A stretch of DNA of 64,000 nucleotides from Anisakis pegreffii (taxonomy: Eukaryota; Nematoda; Chromadorea; Rhabditida; Anisakidae), in NCBI GenBank assembly GCA_035041965.1, contig JAPYMA010000736.1, forward strand, positions 124,001 through 188,000, read 5' to 3'. The position numbers and the translations under genes are program-made. Shown here in pieces: positions 49,278 to 61,204 of this stretch. Below the pieces are notes generated by a model that ran no database searches, was not told where the DNA came from, and worked only from the letters and a program-made list of their open reading frames with translations. How positions within the stretch are numbered: the first letter of the stretch is position 1; every line of letters begins with the position of its first letter.

Positions 49278-49550
49278 ATTGAACGCGAGGGAAATTTTTT
49301 TGGCTGATTTCTATCAACATCCTCTATCAACTTTTCGTTTTTGGTGCACAGAAATGTTTCATGCTGAGGCAAGATCTGACTATACTCACTAGACGCGATA
49401 CAATATAATCTTATGCAACACTGGTATAAACTGAACATGAAATTTAAAATAAATCTATATGGTTTCATGCCTATATTATCAAACATGACTTATATCTTTT
49501 CCAGCTATCTCTTGCCAAAGTATCAGGGCATCAGTGGCTCCGTTTAGTGG

Positions 49551-49556
49551 TTTATT
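49551..49556 (-). terminator. Poly(A) signal of the minus-strand gene
   Basis: TTTATT on the plus strand reads AATAAA on the minus strand, 85 nt beyond the stop codon at 49641. This supports that stop as the true end of the gene. Confidence 0.5.
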
Positions 49557-49640
49557 GAGTTGAAGTCGAACTGCAGAAGACCACCAAAAGCCAGATGTCC
49601 TAGCCCAGACCGGGCCATTCAATCGCAGTTTTTGTTGACG

Positions 49641-52600
49641 TTACTGGTGTTCTAAGAGCCGAAGTTGTTGCATCTGATGAAAATGATTCATCTGAGCCTG
49701 TTGCTGAGCAGATTGCTGTTGTTTTAGACGATGCGCCAGAGATATCAATTTTGCAGCACAATTCTCGCTGAAAACACTACCGCTGCCACTGTTAGCATCA
49801 TTCGATGCCGTAGGCAAGTGGCCGGAAGCAGTGGACTGGTCGGGTGCTTGGCCTAGCTGCTCTAGCTGTGCTTGAGCAGCGCCAGTCTGCAGCTGCTGGG
49901 TGCTGGCGGGCTGAAGCGCTCCAGTTTTTGCCATGAGCAGTGGTTGTTCCATGTTGGGAGTCGAACGTTTGAGGGTTTGCTGTTGTCGGTGTTGATTTGG
50001 TCGTTTTAGTTTCACAAATCACTGAACACTGCACAGACTGTGCGTGTTTTGATTGGGTTCCGTTGGGATGTCTTCTTTTGCTTGAAACTGATTTTGGGTG
50101 GATTTCACTCGCGATTGCTCTTGCGGCGAAGCATTAACACTGGCCATTGATGTGGGAATGAACAAATTTCGCGACTGTTGAGCCACATTAGACGTTGGCG
50201 GATAAGCTGCTGAAGATCGTGTTTGCGGTGGTGGCTGCACTCGATTGGCTGCCGTTTCGGTTGGTCAGATCTGGTAGAGCCACGGATAAATTGATCGGCT
50301 GTGGTAGATCACAAATCGGTTGCCGACTGAACGTTTTGACACTGGCTGATGAAGTTGGTGCGACTGTGATGAATGCAGAACGATGTTCATCCGCACGTGC
50401 TGGTGGAGGCGACAAAGGAATTGAGGTTATCTGCAAATGAAGTGGATTGATTAGTTGGCAATTGTTTTCGAATGTTTCCTCTCATGTACCAGATCGATAT
50501 TACTCGGATAGCAGATCATTAACAGTGATCAGATCGTGCTTTGAGGCCGTTTGGATTAGAGGAGGGTGATCATGCGATAATGCATCTATCCGTTCATAAT
50601 TTACAGATTCCATAGGAATGATGCCGTGCGACAGCTCATGAAGCTTTACGATTTATTTCTTTTTCATGATGGATTGACTATCCAGAAAGCAATTGCTCGA
50701 TGAACTGTTCAAGGCAAATGATACTAATTTTGCAGTGTTTAAAGTTTCAAATTCATTTATTTGAAACCAAAATTGTGAGATCATGAGAGCATCCATCCAA
50801 AAGGATTGAACCAATTAAACGTCTGAAAAGTCTAGGTTACTGGCGAAGCGATCGAGTTGAGCTCCCACATGAGCTTCTCATCGATTCAAGAGAACTTCAA
50901 GAGGACGATTCGACGACACTACCTGAAAGTTGCGTCCAGGTGGTGGCGGTGGGTTCGGTGCAAGGCTACGATAGTACTCGTCCTTGTCGGATGCGGTCCA
51001 GTAGTCCTGACCAGGCGGCCTCAGACCTAGAGTGGCCGCGGACGAGTTGAAGCCGACAGTGGCCGGTGCACTCTGGGTGATGCTGGGCTTTTGGGAAGCA
51101 TCTCGAAAGAGCTTCGATGAGACTGGTACCAGGAAATCGTTTTGCTGAAAGCACTCTTCTTAGACAAGATTCTTAAGTGGAAACGAAGGTGATCTTCAAT
51201 CGATGATCCAAATCATTAAGTTGTCGTTTCATGAAATCAGTTGATCAGTTAAGAGAATTCGTTTCATAACTTCAAACTGAGCGTAAAACTGAAAGTGTGG
51301 ATTTATATCACTGCTGGAAGACTGACAATGAATAAGTATTGAAACTCGAATCGTAAATCACGAATTTTACAAGGATCAATCACTTACTAGGATGATCACT
51401 TACTAGGATGATCACTTACTAGGATTGATCATTTACTAGGATCAATCATTTACTAGGATGATCAATTTTACTAGGATCAATCACATAATCATGATTAATC
51501 AGGCATGAATTTTTTCTTATTTCCATGAACTTAACATTTTAACAGTCAAAATTTGTGCGAGTTCAAAAATTATGCTGAGTTGTTATCACTCAAAATATCA
51601 CGCCGCTATCTTCACCTCACCTGCAATGATCGTTTCATACTGAGGCGTTTTCGCCAAGTGTTACGATACTGTTGCTCCCAATTTCGAGTATGCTGCTGAA
51701 GAAGCTCTTGAGTCAACGGCACGGTTGGACCCACATCAATGGGTATTTTGCTAAGCAGCAGCTCATCTCCTCCATCCGCTCCAGGCACTGGACTCGAGCT
51801 CGAGTCGTCGTCGAACGGTGATGGGGTTTTACCGGGTGAAGCACACTCGCCCAGTGCCGCCATCTCGCCGGTTCGAGGATGACTTTTCAAGAGTCTATGC
51901 ACGTTTTCTAAGCAATTTATCTGCAAGCAAAATGATGTGGAAGTTGTTTTTGATAATTTCTTACCAGTACTACTTAAAACTGATATTAGAGGCAAGCTAG
52001 CTTCTTACTGGTGTGGCAGTTCCGAACATAGCAATAAAACAGATCAAAATCGCTAGATCACAATCGATAATTTAAAAATACTGATCATTAATTAGCAATA
52101 AGACAGATCAAAATCGCTAAATCACATTCAATAATTTAAAATAATTTTAAAATTTAAAAATACTAAATAAGGTAAAATCAGTACTAATCAACAAACCTGA
52201 TTATATGAAAGCGGTAGAGAACTAGAATAGTTTACAGAGGAGAGATCCGTGGGACTTATTGTAGAGCGACCCGTATCAGTTGATGGCATCGAATACTGAA
52301 ACGATAGAAATGCCATAGTGTCTTAAACTATCAACGAACAACACGATGTTCGATGTGATTTTAAAATGATCAAGATATGAGAATGAGTGATAGGCAAGAT
52401 CAAGTGATCAGTAATAATGATTACAGGTGGAAAGGGTGTACCTTCGTATTGGCAGCATTTGATGCAGTATTGTTATTGTCATTATTGATGCTATTATTAC
52501 TACTGCTTGCGTTTATCACGAGTGTTTCCACCAAATTATCGATATAATTTCCTAGATGAGTGGTATTCGTTGTCAGCGTAGCAGCACCCGTTGATTCGGT

Positions 52601-55600
52601 GGCCGATTCCGTGGAATCGGAATGCTTCTGATGAGCCAGTGGTGCCGGCCGATACTTGCCTAGTTTTGATGTGGCAGCGTTGAAATGATACTGCTGAAAA
52701 GCACTCTCATCCTTAGTGAATAAATCCACTTTGAAGCTAGTATGGCTAGGGAATAGCAGTGAAATCAGTGGCAAATGATGAGCCTTCAATACGGGAAATT
52801 GAAAAGATCCATGATCGCTAATCGCAAGCTCAATCTGAGACAAATTCAGAAATCAATAGTCGATGAACAGATCAGAAATCAATAGTCGATCAGAAAATTT
52901 TCCGTGCACAGTTCAGGCAAAATCAGACTGCAGAAGATCTACCAATTTCTAGTCTAATCGTGGATATTGGCAACTTTAGCATATCTTTTGAACTGAATTA
53001 CTTTCACATATCTCTTATGATTTAACTCATTTCTGATTTGTTTCATTGAAATGAAGTAATTTGTATCAAGCACAATACCTTATTGATGATCGCAGTAATT
53101 TCTAGTTCAGCTGCTCGAATCGCCGCATCACTCAACAGAGCCACAAGTTTCGGTTCTGTGGGTTCGGACAGCACGTCAGCATTCCCGATTGGATGTTCAC
53201 TGATTGCATGACGTCCAACGACCACATCGAGTTTCTGTGACCAAGGATTCCAGTAGGCCGACCACTCGGACTCCGTATGCACAATGCTACCGTTGTAGGC
53301 AACCCATCGAAGACGTGGTTGTCTAACGATACCACCTCGTTGTTGAATTACTACAATAAGAGTTTGAAAAAACCTCATGAAACTCCTCATATCGATAGTT
53401 ATAAGCTAGCAAATGGATATAAAAAGCAGATAGGACCGATTGATTTCGTGGGGTTAGTAAAGAGCATTCAAAAACATTCATCCGATGGAGTTGAGGACTT
53501 AAGAAAAAGCCTTTGCAAAACTTTAAAACTGTTTCTTAAAAAAATATTCAGTCTCACATTCGAAATGAATTTGTTTGATTTGTTGCAGATCAAACGGGTG
53601 TATCAAACATAGCACTGAACGCCCGATTACTTCACCAGGTAAATGACCAATATATGGAGCAGCTCTGAAAATTTTTTTGTTAGATTAAAACTGCTGGTAT
53701 CATTTGAACTATTATCCTAGTTATCCATATCATCAGAGCTACCAAAATCTTCACAGATCTGATCTGAACTAGCACTGCAATAGATATTGTCCGGTGATTC
53801 GTTGATTCGTATCATTTTCCTCGCTAGCATTACTATATCATCGCTGTTTTCACAATAATTATTATCAAAGGATATTATAAGCAAGGTTGCTTCTCGCAAG
53901 TGTGGCAGTCCAAAGATAGCAATAGTAATGTTAGGTAGCAATAGGACAGATCAAACTCGCTAGATCACATTCAATAATTTAAAAATACTGATCATTAACT
54001 AGCAATAAGACAGATCAAACTCGCTAGATCACATCGACAAATTTTGATAAAATCAGTACTGATCAACAAACCTCAATCACAAATATCACAAAAAATGATT
54101 TTATTGTTGGCAAATAAGACATTCAAAGCAAAAACTTACGATGCATCTAAGTGGGTCAAGCAACAAGTACTCAAATGTCTTGTGGTGAACGTTAGCGGAG
54201 TGAAGTTTTTCGATGGCGCAAATGCTGTGGGTAGTTGAAGGGCGTTAACATGTGCCGATATTTGCCCACCGTCAGATGGACGAACGAAATCACAGATCAG
54301 TTCACAGGCTACTTTGATATCACTGCAAGAAATGGATCATTAGGACGGATCAACATTATCCCTTAATTGGTGTAAACTATCGAACAGACTATCGAAGATA
54401 AGCGCAAGCTGATCACAATAATAGTAGAGATAACTGAAATGCGAGTGATCATAGCAGAATGATCAATATTGATCAATAATGATCAGATCAACCATAAGGT
54501 GTTTTCGGATTCCAGCCGGATTAAGGCTCTACTTCCAATGATTCATTACTCTTTCATTATAGATACCTATAATTGCTGTTGCTTATTATACTGCTTGCTA
54601 GTCTATAGATCATGCTGCCGATATTTTAATTAGCATATTCATTGATATTGTTATTGTTTCTTCTCGTCAATCATAATTTGAACACAATTTGATACTTGCA
54701 AATCATTGCCCCGTCCAGATTCGATAACATCAATCACACAGCTATATCACTTGGTTAGAGCAAAACTTCCCTTTAACGGGACTTGAACCCACTCATCACC
54801 AATTTCCAGTCAGATGCTTTACCAACTGAGCTATCGTTAGGACCGTGAAATATTCACTGAGCAATTGTGGCGAGTATACATCAATTGCTGTAGTAAAAAA
54901 ATTTACGAATCATCAAGCTGACGACGGTGCTACAGTATCTCGCATCCGATGGCATTAGCTCTACAACTACAGTATACCAAAAAACACGCCGCCCGCCGAC
55001 CAATCGCTTTTCTATCCAATAACAAACCAGTGTCTCTCGCACTCTTTTTCTCTGCCTACACTCCAAGAAGCTGTAGTCTTTAGCAGTTTTCTGCGGCAAC
55101 GGTATGCTGGCCATTTTTTTCGTTATTTTTATCAACTCACAAATCTATCATTCGACTTTTATATCTGCCTCTAATTAGCCAATAGATTATTATTAATCGC
55201 AGAATATTTTGGATATGCCCCCAGCCAAAATGGCCCACTGGTTAAACGTCTAACGCCGTCGCTTCCCTTAAACCACCTATACAAATAAATACTTTTACAG
55301 GCTTCGTGCCCGACAGGCAATGGCACGAACCAAGCAAGCAAGACATATTGAATGTGTTTAGATGATAATATAATATAAATCCCCGTTGATTCTCCTCACA
55401 CAGAGAGAGCGGGAGGTGTAGAGAAGGCAGAAGGGGAATGTAAAGATAAGAAGCGATATAGATAATCCACTCTGATCCTCTTCTGGTTGCCTGCTAATTA
55501 ATTTATTTTTCTGTTCTCCTATCGTCTCTCCCTTCGAAAAGGCTCTCTCTCTACGGTGGGGAATACCCTCTGCGGATATTTCAGCTGTTTAATCTCGTCG

Positions 55601-58600
55601 TTTGATGAGTACAATCCGACTAAGACAATTACTACGCTGTCTAAACATCCATCTCTCTGTTTGCTGTGCATTCGGTCTCTTGATATCGTATATCTTCCTT
55701 ATTACGACGGGCCGAATCAGACGGATGACTGACCAAACAAATGTGCGAAGTCAAGTGGAAACGAGAGGAGATATGAGACTAACAGAGAGTGGTCAGTGGT
55801 GTTTGTTCGAGTCGACTGGCTGGCTGGCTAGTGTACTACCACTGACCAGTACGATGACCACTATAATAACTCAACGCTGTGAACATAACAGCGAGGTATG
55901 GAGGGGATATAGATGGCGTGTTGAACTCAATTAGAGTCAAAATAAGTGTAATTAATCGCTGTTATAGGCAGCCATATTCATCAGTGAATTACGAGCATTA
56001 TATTGATGCGATTCAACGATATCACTACGTTATGTGCTCAAATGATCACGACTAATAACAGATAACATTGAGAGGTTTTTAGCGATACAATACGCGAAAC
56101 CGATTATGAATATTACCAAATGAATAGAATAAAAACCATATCTACGAGTCTAAACTGCTTGATCTATCTATTTATGTGCCAGCGAGTCAGTTTGAAGTTT
56201 ATGCCTTATTAGGAGGCGAGATATATCGGATTTCATGTTATCCTAATGGATGCGATGCGATGGACAGGCAATTTGCTGTCTCCAACCAACAGCACGAACT
56301 GCCGATTGCGAGAGTAGTCCCTAATCCCATGAAGTTGGCTTATTCGTTGCATTTAGGCATTAGTAGTGTATAGGCAATGATATCGATGGATAAAGAAACA
56401 ATTGATATTTGTGATATTACTGGTGATAATCAGAAAGCATAAACCGTAATGAGATAGTGTTATGATCCGTTATCGAATGCAAGATTGAGCATAATCAAGC
56501 GATTGAACGACGCTGATCATTTATACGATCATTCAATTGCTAATAATGTTGATCTGCGCTTGAAGATCATAGACGTATCATTTTGGTTCTATGCGATTAT
56601 ATCTCTTAGACCAGTTTACATGGTCATAAATTTATAATATCAGTGAAGCATATGACTGTTCCTTGGCAAGAAAATCTCAATGCTTTGAATGTATTGTAAA
56701 TTCCATGTGTTTGAAGTGTTGAAAACGAATGACTGAGCACTTTGCAATGAGAAGATATGATATCCTGGATCAAAAATGAATAATGACTGAGTTTGGGTAA
56801 TGAGTTTGGGTAATTTGGATGTCAAGTTTGGGTAATTGTAATGTCAAGAATTCAATCTCTTACCCGTCAAACAGTCGTGTCAAGATTCGTTTTCGCTGTA
56901 CATGCGTGAAAACATTACTCAATAAAGCATGCCGGCCACATTCTGAGAGTAGCTCGAAGAAACTCCGACCGCAACTTTCTTCCTAAAATTATCACTTGAG
57001 ATTATCCGGACACGTCGAAGCTTCAGAGCCCTGCGTCACTGAATTGATGGTATCCAGACGTTATACTGGTATCTAGGGGCAATCTCTCAGCTTTACAGTG
57101 CACCAAATGGAATTTGCTTCCAAAATTCCGGGTGTTTCTTTCAACTGAATCGTCTGGAAGAGAAATTCAATCACATGATATTCAGTGAGGTCTTCGGACA
57201 CCATTCGCATGCTCGAAAGAGTTTATCGCATTGTAAGTGGGCAGGGAATTACCCGGGGAACTAATGAGCAGCTGTGGCAGCGAGCGAGCGATTACCTGAA
57301 GTTCAAATGCATCGTTGACGTTCCGCCTGAACTCCAAAATTTTGCCGTCCGGCAATGAAACATGCGCAGAGAGAATATGTCTTCTCGTGAAGCGATTTGC
57401 GGTTGGTGATGGTGTGCGAGTGGACGGCGTTGAGACATCCTCAGCCGGCAAAACGCCACCGTTGTTTCCGGCCACCAGAGTCTCCACCGTTTCCGAGCAG
57501 GAATGTGCCGGACTCAATCGTAGCCGCTCGGCCGTAGAATAGACCGGTGTTGTGCGGAGCTAAAATTTGCCGTTGCAGCCACAAGATTGCAAAATGCATC
57601 GGAGGTTAGCCTGCTAAAGAGCAGAACAAATCAAAAATGCGTCGATCAGATCGACGATTGAAGTATACATCAGCTCATTTCAGGCTGTCATCCTCTAAGC
57701 AGGCACCCATTTGTCCTCAACTAGACCCTTCAGCTTAGAACCTAATGAGTTAATGAGTTCATCAGAGAACAATGAAATTACTCGTATCTAACAAGTAAAA
57801 AGTCAGAAGTCCCGATTTCTAAACAGTAAACAGTTTTCAAAGTAAAATGTTCACTGCTTATGAAACAGTTTCAAAGCGGATTTATTTTCCGAGCATATGC
57901 CTCATCCAATCCGAACTGATTCGGATCTATAGAGTGAAGCAAACGCTGAGATAATCCGGGATAACTCAGAGTGTTTTGATAGAGTAATTGAGGTGTTTGT
58001 GGCTGATTTGTCGCAATTTAAGACGAACCCACCATTTCAACTGTTTTTTCGAGCGCTTCAATTGTACCAATTCTTTCATCGCGTTTATTTGGTGGCGTAC
58101 GTTCGGCGATCAAATGTTTCATTTGACGAATAAAATGCTGCAAATTGACTTACGATAAGATCATGTTTAGCCAAACATAAGAAATCTTCAAAATTGGCCA
58201 TGATTATATCGCTAAGTTCGGCAAATCCGCCTCATAAGCCAAATCCAACTGCTTGAAATAAAACTGCTTGAAAATCTCTAAACTGAATAGAATGACACGG
58301 TGGTGCGACGATCAGATTATCAACAGAATGACGTTGTAATCAAATTCAGTGCAGACTAATTGGCAGTTAAAAAGGGCTAATCGCTAGACTAGATGGATGG
58401 ATGACTAGATATTTTATCAAATCAGTCGGCAGGAAAAGCCAAGTACCACTAGACATCTTGTCTGGATACCACTGGGCTGATTTGTTGCAATGCAACAACT
58501 CTTTTCTGATACGGTAAACTCTTTAAATGGGATACTAATCAGTTACTCTGATGCCAGCAGACAAATGACTCATAAGCATAAGCTGTAAAAGTAAGTAATG

Positions 58601-61136
58601 AGAGCACGTTAACACCACATAAAAGCCAACTAAGTATAGGATTGAAGCCTTTTAGCTAGCTAGTAGACACGACATGAAGAACTGAAACTGAAAGACCTGA
58701 GACAACAGAAGCCAGTCCAATCATCATAAAGGATGCAGAGATGTGAATTCAAATGCAAAAATTTTTTCATGTGTCTGGCACATGCTGGTATCCTCCTCAT
58801 CCATGCATGCACATGCACACACACAGCTAGCTAGCTATGCATGTGCCAATCAACACAGAAAGCATTCAAGGCAGCACTAAGTTGATCTCACTGACCACTA
58901 ACTAACTAACTAACTTCGTAGCTAACTCTACTAGTATTGTTTTCTGTTCGTGCCTTATAGTGACATGACATGACATCTTGCCCGCGTACGGAATCATGAA
59001 ATAGCGTAATCGTTCTCTTTTTTTTTGTTTCAGTTGGTTTTTAAGCTATCAGTGAGGATGTTGATGATAATCGTAGTTAGGTTGATACACGAGTGGATGT
59101 GGTGCTGACGTCTGCGCTGATCCTTCCGTTAACGCAATATTGCCCTGGTTCTTAGAATGACTTTAAAGTTCAATGCTTGTAATCAGTAATATAATTTAAA
59201 CATCGGATAAGCATAACTAGCGGCAAAGGTGAAGCTGAATGCAATTACACTTTGCGGTTTTTTTTCGAGGAACTTCATTTCGAATGCAGTGAATGAAATT
59301 CATTCATGTGATGAATCATTACAATGGATTATAACAGATCAATCAGATCATGTGCAGTATTCGTTGTCAAATAGATCAATCAGAAATAGAAATCAAATCA
59401 AATCGAAAATTTTAGTTGAGATTCGTTTGAAACCGAAGGCAGTCAGGAAAAATTCATCGATGGAAGTCGGGAAAAAATTTACGATTGTTTAAAATTACGA
59501 CGGGAGAGCATCAAACATCATTACATTGTGTCTCACACAAATTTCCGTATGATTAGAGATAGCTTGCTCAACTCTAAAACAAAAAATTCAAGCGAATCAC
59601 TTCAATCATTCAAGCGAGTTGGATTGATTTTAGGGCAAATCAGATTCGGAAACGCCAGCTTCGCATGAATTCCTAGCAGCGCACAGAATTCTTGAGTTAT
59701 TTCTGCACCAAGAAAGCACCGAGTCAAAATTTTATCTCAGTGATCAGTGATCAGTGATCAGAGCTCAATTGATCAAAATGAAATATCAAGTCACTTCCGT
59801 GTTTCATATCAGTCAGAGTGAAGGAGCTCTATGTAATTGAGACTTTTTATGAGTGTGTTCAATGAATCATTGAAAGCAACATCAGTTTCTCGTTTTTCAC
59901 ACTATTCTATGCCTAATACACACTGGCATTCCATAGTAAATAGCATTCATCGTATTGACTCACGATCAGACAGCATAGTAGATAGTATTGGCATATCCGA
60001 TGGATTAAAAAGATTTATTAATTTAAAGAAACTCTTTCGGGAATGCTGAAAAATTATTTGAAACTTTAAAATGTTCAAAAATTCGCAGAAGCATCGGAAC
60101 AGAAGGCAGTGCTGAAGTGATAGAATAGATCAAAACTAGAATTGGATAAGATCAGAAACCAATCAGATTTGATTTGAATTAGCAGTTTGCCACAATACGA
60201 TAAGATTTCATCGCAACTTCTATTTCGGTTCAACAAGGCACACAAAACATTCTGCTGGGATATTTGCTGGAGCTGTTCGATTTGAAATTGTGATAAAATG
60301 AAATGAAATTTCTTGACTGCTGAATTTAGTTGATTTGAAGTCAAGTCGAAGCTCTCCAGCGCAGAGATAAAGCCGAAGCCAAATCCTTAAAGGTGCTCAG
60401 GAGCCTAACTTGAGATATCTAGATTGCTACCGTTGGGACGGCCGAGACTCGGATATTCTCGGCTCAGCCATAATTTAAGGCATAATTAATGAAGCGTGCA
60501 AATGAAGTTGCCACAATCCCTTGAAAATTTTAGAGACGATAGGCTGCTGCTCACTGCACTGACCTGCAAGCGTTTTTTGCGGATAGTCTTCGGTAGATAC
60601 TTTCGTCTTCGTGGTTCATCACCTGTTGCGATCGGTGACGCACTCCCCGTAATACTGTTTTGGCAATCAGCAGGTAAGTTTGCTTCAGAAACAGACTGTG
60701 AAATAGGATGGCGATGAGCGAAATCGGAGTCAGTGATAGGTTCTGGTTCAGCGACGTTAGTTACGTTAGTGGCATTCGTCAACAACTTTGAAATAGCAGT
60801 AGGGGTGGTGGTCGCCGTCGCCGAATCACAGCAATTAGCATCGTTTTTAGGCGAAATTTCCAAAAAATCCGATTTTGACATGAGGAGATTATCTGTTGTT
60901 GTTATGGGAATAGTGCTGCTGCTGCTGTTTAGGTTAGGAAGCAGCTTATTAGAAGCTGACGACTTGGACACTGGAATGGCTTGGCTGTTTAGATTCAGCT
61001 CAGCCGTGGTCGAAGCTTGTGGAGATGATCGTAAATGAGAGCGGCGACGATGCTCAGCGACAGCAGCTGAAGCCTGTTGGTCAGCTGCAGACCGTTCGGA
61101 CGATTCGGCTGCCGAAATCGCCATTTCGGCCGTCAT
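49641..61136 (-). CDS. Unrecognised Ser/Thr/Gln-rich protein, at least nine exons
   Basis: Exons in transcript order: 60564-61136, 57296-57559, 53079-53350, 52442-52834, 51621-51920, 50923-51144, 50241-50430, 50028-50209, 49641-49979; about 910 aa. The start codon at 61136 lies 20 nt behind a GATGCTTTCAG acceptor, suggesting trans-splicing. Exon 1 (191 aa) is Ala/Ser/Thr-rich and ends in the basic stretch RRRKYLPKTIRKKRLQ. Exon 2 holds HILSAHVSLPDGKILEFRRN. Exons 3-4 look globular (WSAYWNPWSQKLDVVVGRHA; FPVLKAHHLPLISLLFPSHT). Exons 5-6 are charged and Pro-rich (LLQQHTRNWEQQYRNTWRKR, PNPPPPPGRNF). The last exon is Gln-rich (LAHRLKQQQSAQQQAQMNHF). I recognise no family and assign no function. 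Exon 2 ends in phase 0 but exon 3 needs a 1-nt carry, so an exon is missing or the exon 3 acceptor differs; a segment ending at 53743 could supply that phase. The final two introns are inferred only from frame. Confidence 0.55.
50923..51144 (-). other. Exon 6 of the unrecognised gene (Pro-rich)
   Basis: Acceptor GTGCTTTCAG and donor CAG/GTAGTG bound 74 codons that start QNDFLVPVSSKLFRDAS and contain GQDYWTASDKDEYYRSLAPN before PPPPPGRNFQ. This is one of the better-supported exons of the gene, with phase 0 at both ends. Confidence 0.65.
51371..51484. repeat. About 19-bp minisatellite (TTACTAGGATGATCAC type)
   Basis: Six copies of a unit built from TTACTAGGAT plus GATCA(A)TCA, with small length changes, in an intron of the minus-strand gene. 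Confidence 0.85.
51991..52200. repeat. Duplicated intronic block, copy A
   Basis: Contains two tandem units of about 66 bp (AGCAATAAGACAGATCAAAA, TCGCTAGATCAC, AATAATTTAAAAATACTGAT) and ends AATCAGTACTAATCAACAAA. The same architecture recurs at 53880-54074. It lies in the intron between exons 4 and 5. Confidence 0.75.
53880..54074. repeat. Duplicated intronic block, copy B
   Basis: Same order of units as copy A at 51991-52200, including GTGTGGCAGT at the left and CAGTACTGATCAACAAACCT at the right. It lies in the intron upstream of exon 3. Confidence 0.75.
54768..54842 (-). tRNA. tRNA-like sequence, degenerate (pseudogene or SINE head)
   Basis: On the minus strand a good A box (TAGCTCAGTTGGT) and B box (GGTTCAAGTCC) are spaced as in a tRNA, with a seven-base loop CTGGAAA (anticodon position GGA) between them. 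The acceptor stem does not pair beyond about four bases and the anticodon stem has wobbles and a mismatch. There is also no long variable arm as a GGA (Ser) tRNA would need. It is therefore more likely a tRNA-derived SINE or pseudogene with an intact internal pol III promoter than a working tRNA. Confidence 0.45.
55220..55332 (+). repeat. Possible second tRNA-derived (SINE-like) sequence
   Basis: TGGCCCACTGGTTAAACG resembles an A box and GGCTTCGTGCCC a loose B box about 60 nt later. TTCGTGCC then pairs perfectly with GGCACGAA across 11 nt. No cloverleaf can be drawn. It lies 400 bp from the tRNA-like sequence, on the opposite strand. Confidence 0.25.
58905..58924. repeat. (TAAC)n microsatellite
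   Basis: A run of about four TAAC units (ACTAACTAACTAACTAAC) within the first intron of the minus-strand gene. Confidence 0.7.
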
Positions 61137-61155
61137 AATGCTCCTTCCTCCTTCA

Positions 61156-61167
61156 CCTGAAAGCATC
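61156..61167 (-). promoter_or_regulatory. Candidate trans-splice acceptor of the minus-strand gene
   Basis: The minus strand reads GATGCTTTCAG immediately before a 20-nt leader and the ATG at 61136. The same frame is open further upstream only through a CA repeat, which is not credible coding sequence. Confidence 0.4.
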
Positions 61168-61180
61168 AAAAAGCTTAAAG

Positions 61181-61204
61181 CACACACACAAACACACACA
61201 CAAA
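61181..61204. repeat. (CA)n microsatellite
   Basis: CACACACACAAACACACACA followed by CAAAC, located directly upstream of the minus-strand first exon. Confidence 0.85.

Larger units (their letters stand above)
43818..49640. other. Intergenic, repeat-containing region
   Basis: No supported gene on either strand. One Lys/Asn/Thr-rich open frame at 48524-48700 follows a CTTCAG acceptor-like site, but it has no partner exon and low complexity. Present are direct repeats at 44719-44770, a short dispersed repeat pair at 47863 and 48424, a foldback repeat at 49016-49152, MITE-like units at 49199-49277 and a minus-strand poly(A) signal at 49551. Confidence 0.5.

Noticed and set aside
53277..53612. 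111-residue plus-strand open frame
   Set aside because: It partly mirrors exon 3 of the minus-strand gene, and the rest is Lys/Leu-rich sequence without similarity.
53743..53941. Minus-strand open segment with the sequence DDIVMLARKMIRINESPDNI as an extra exon
   Set aside because: Its donor would supply the phase needed by exon 3, but no acceptor gives a phase-0 entry and the left part lies in the duplicated noncoding block; kept only as a possibility.
55602..55934. 110-residue plus-strand frame with a hydrophobic stretch
   Set aside because: Composition follows local CT-rich sequence, there is no similarity, and it is antisense to a large intron.
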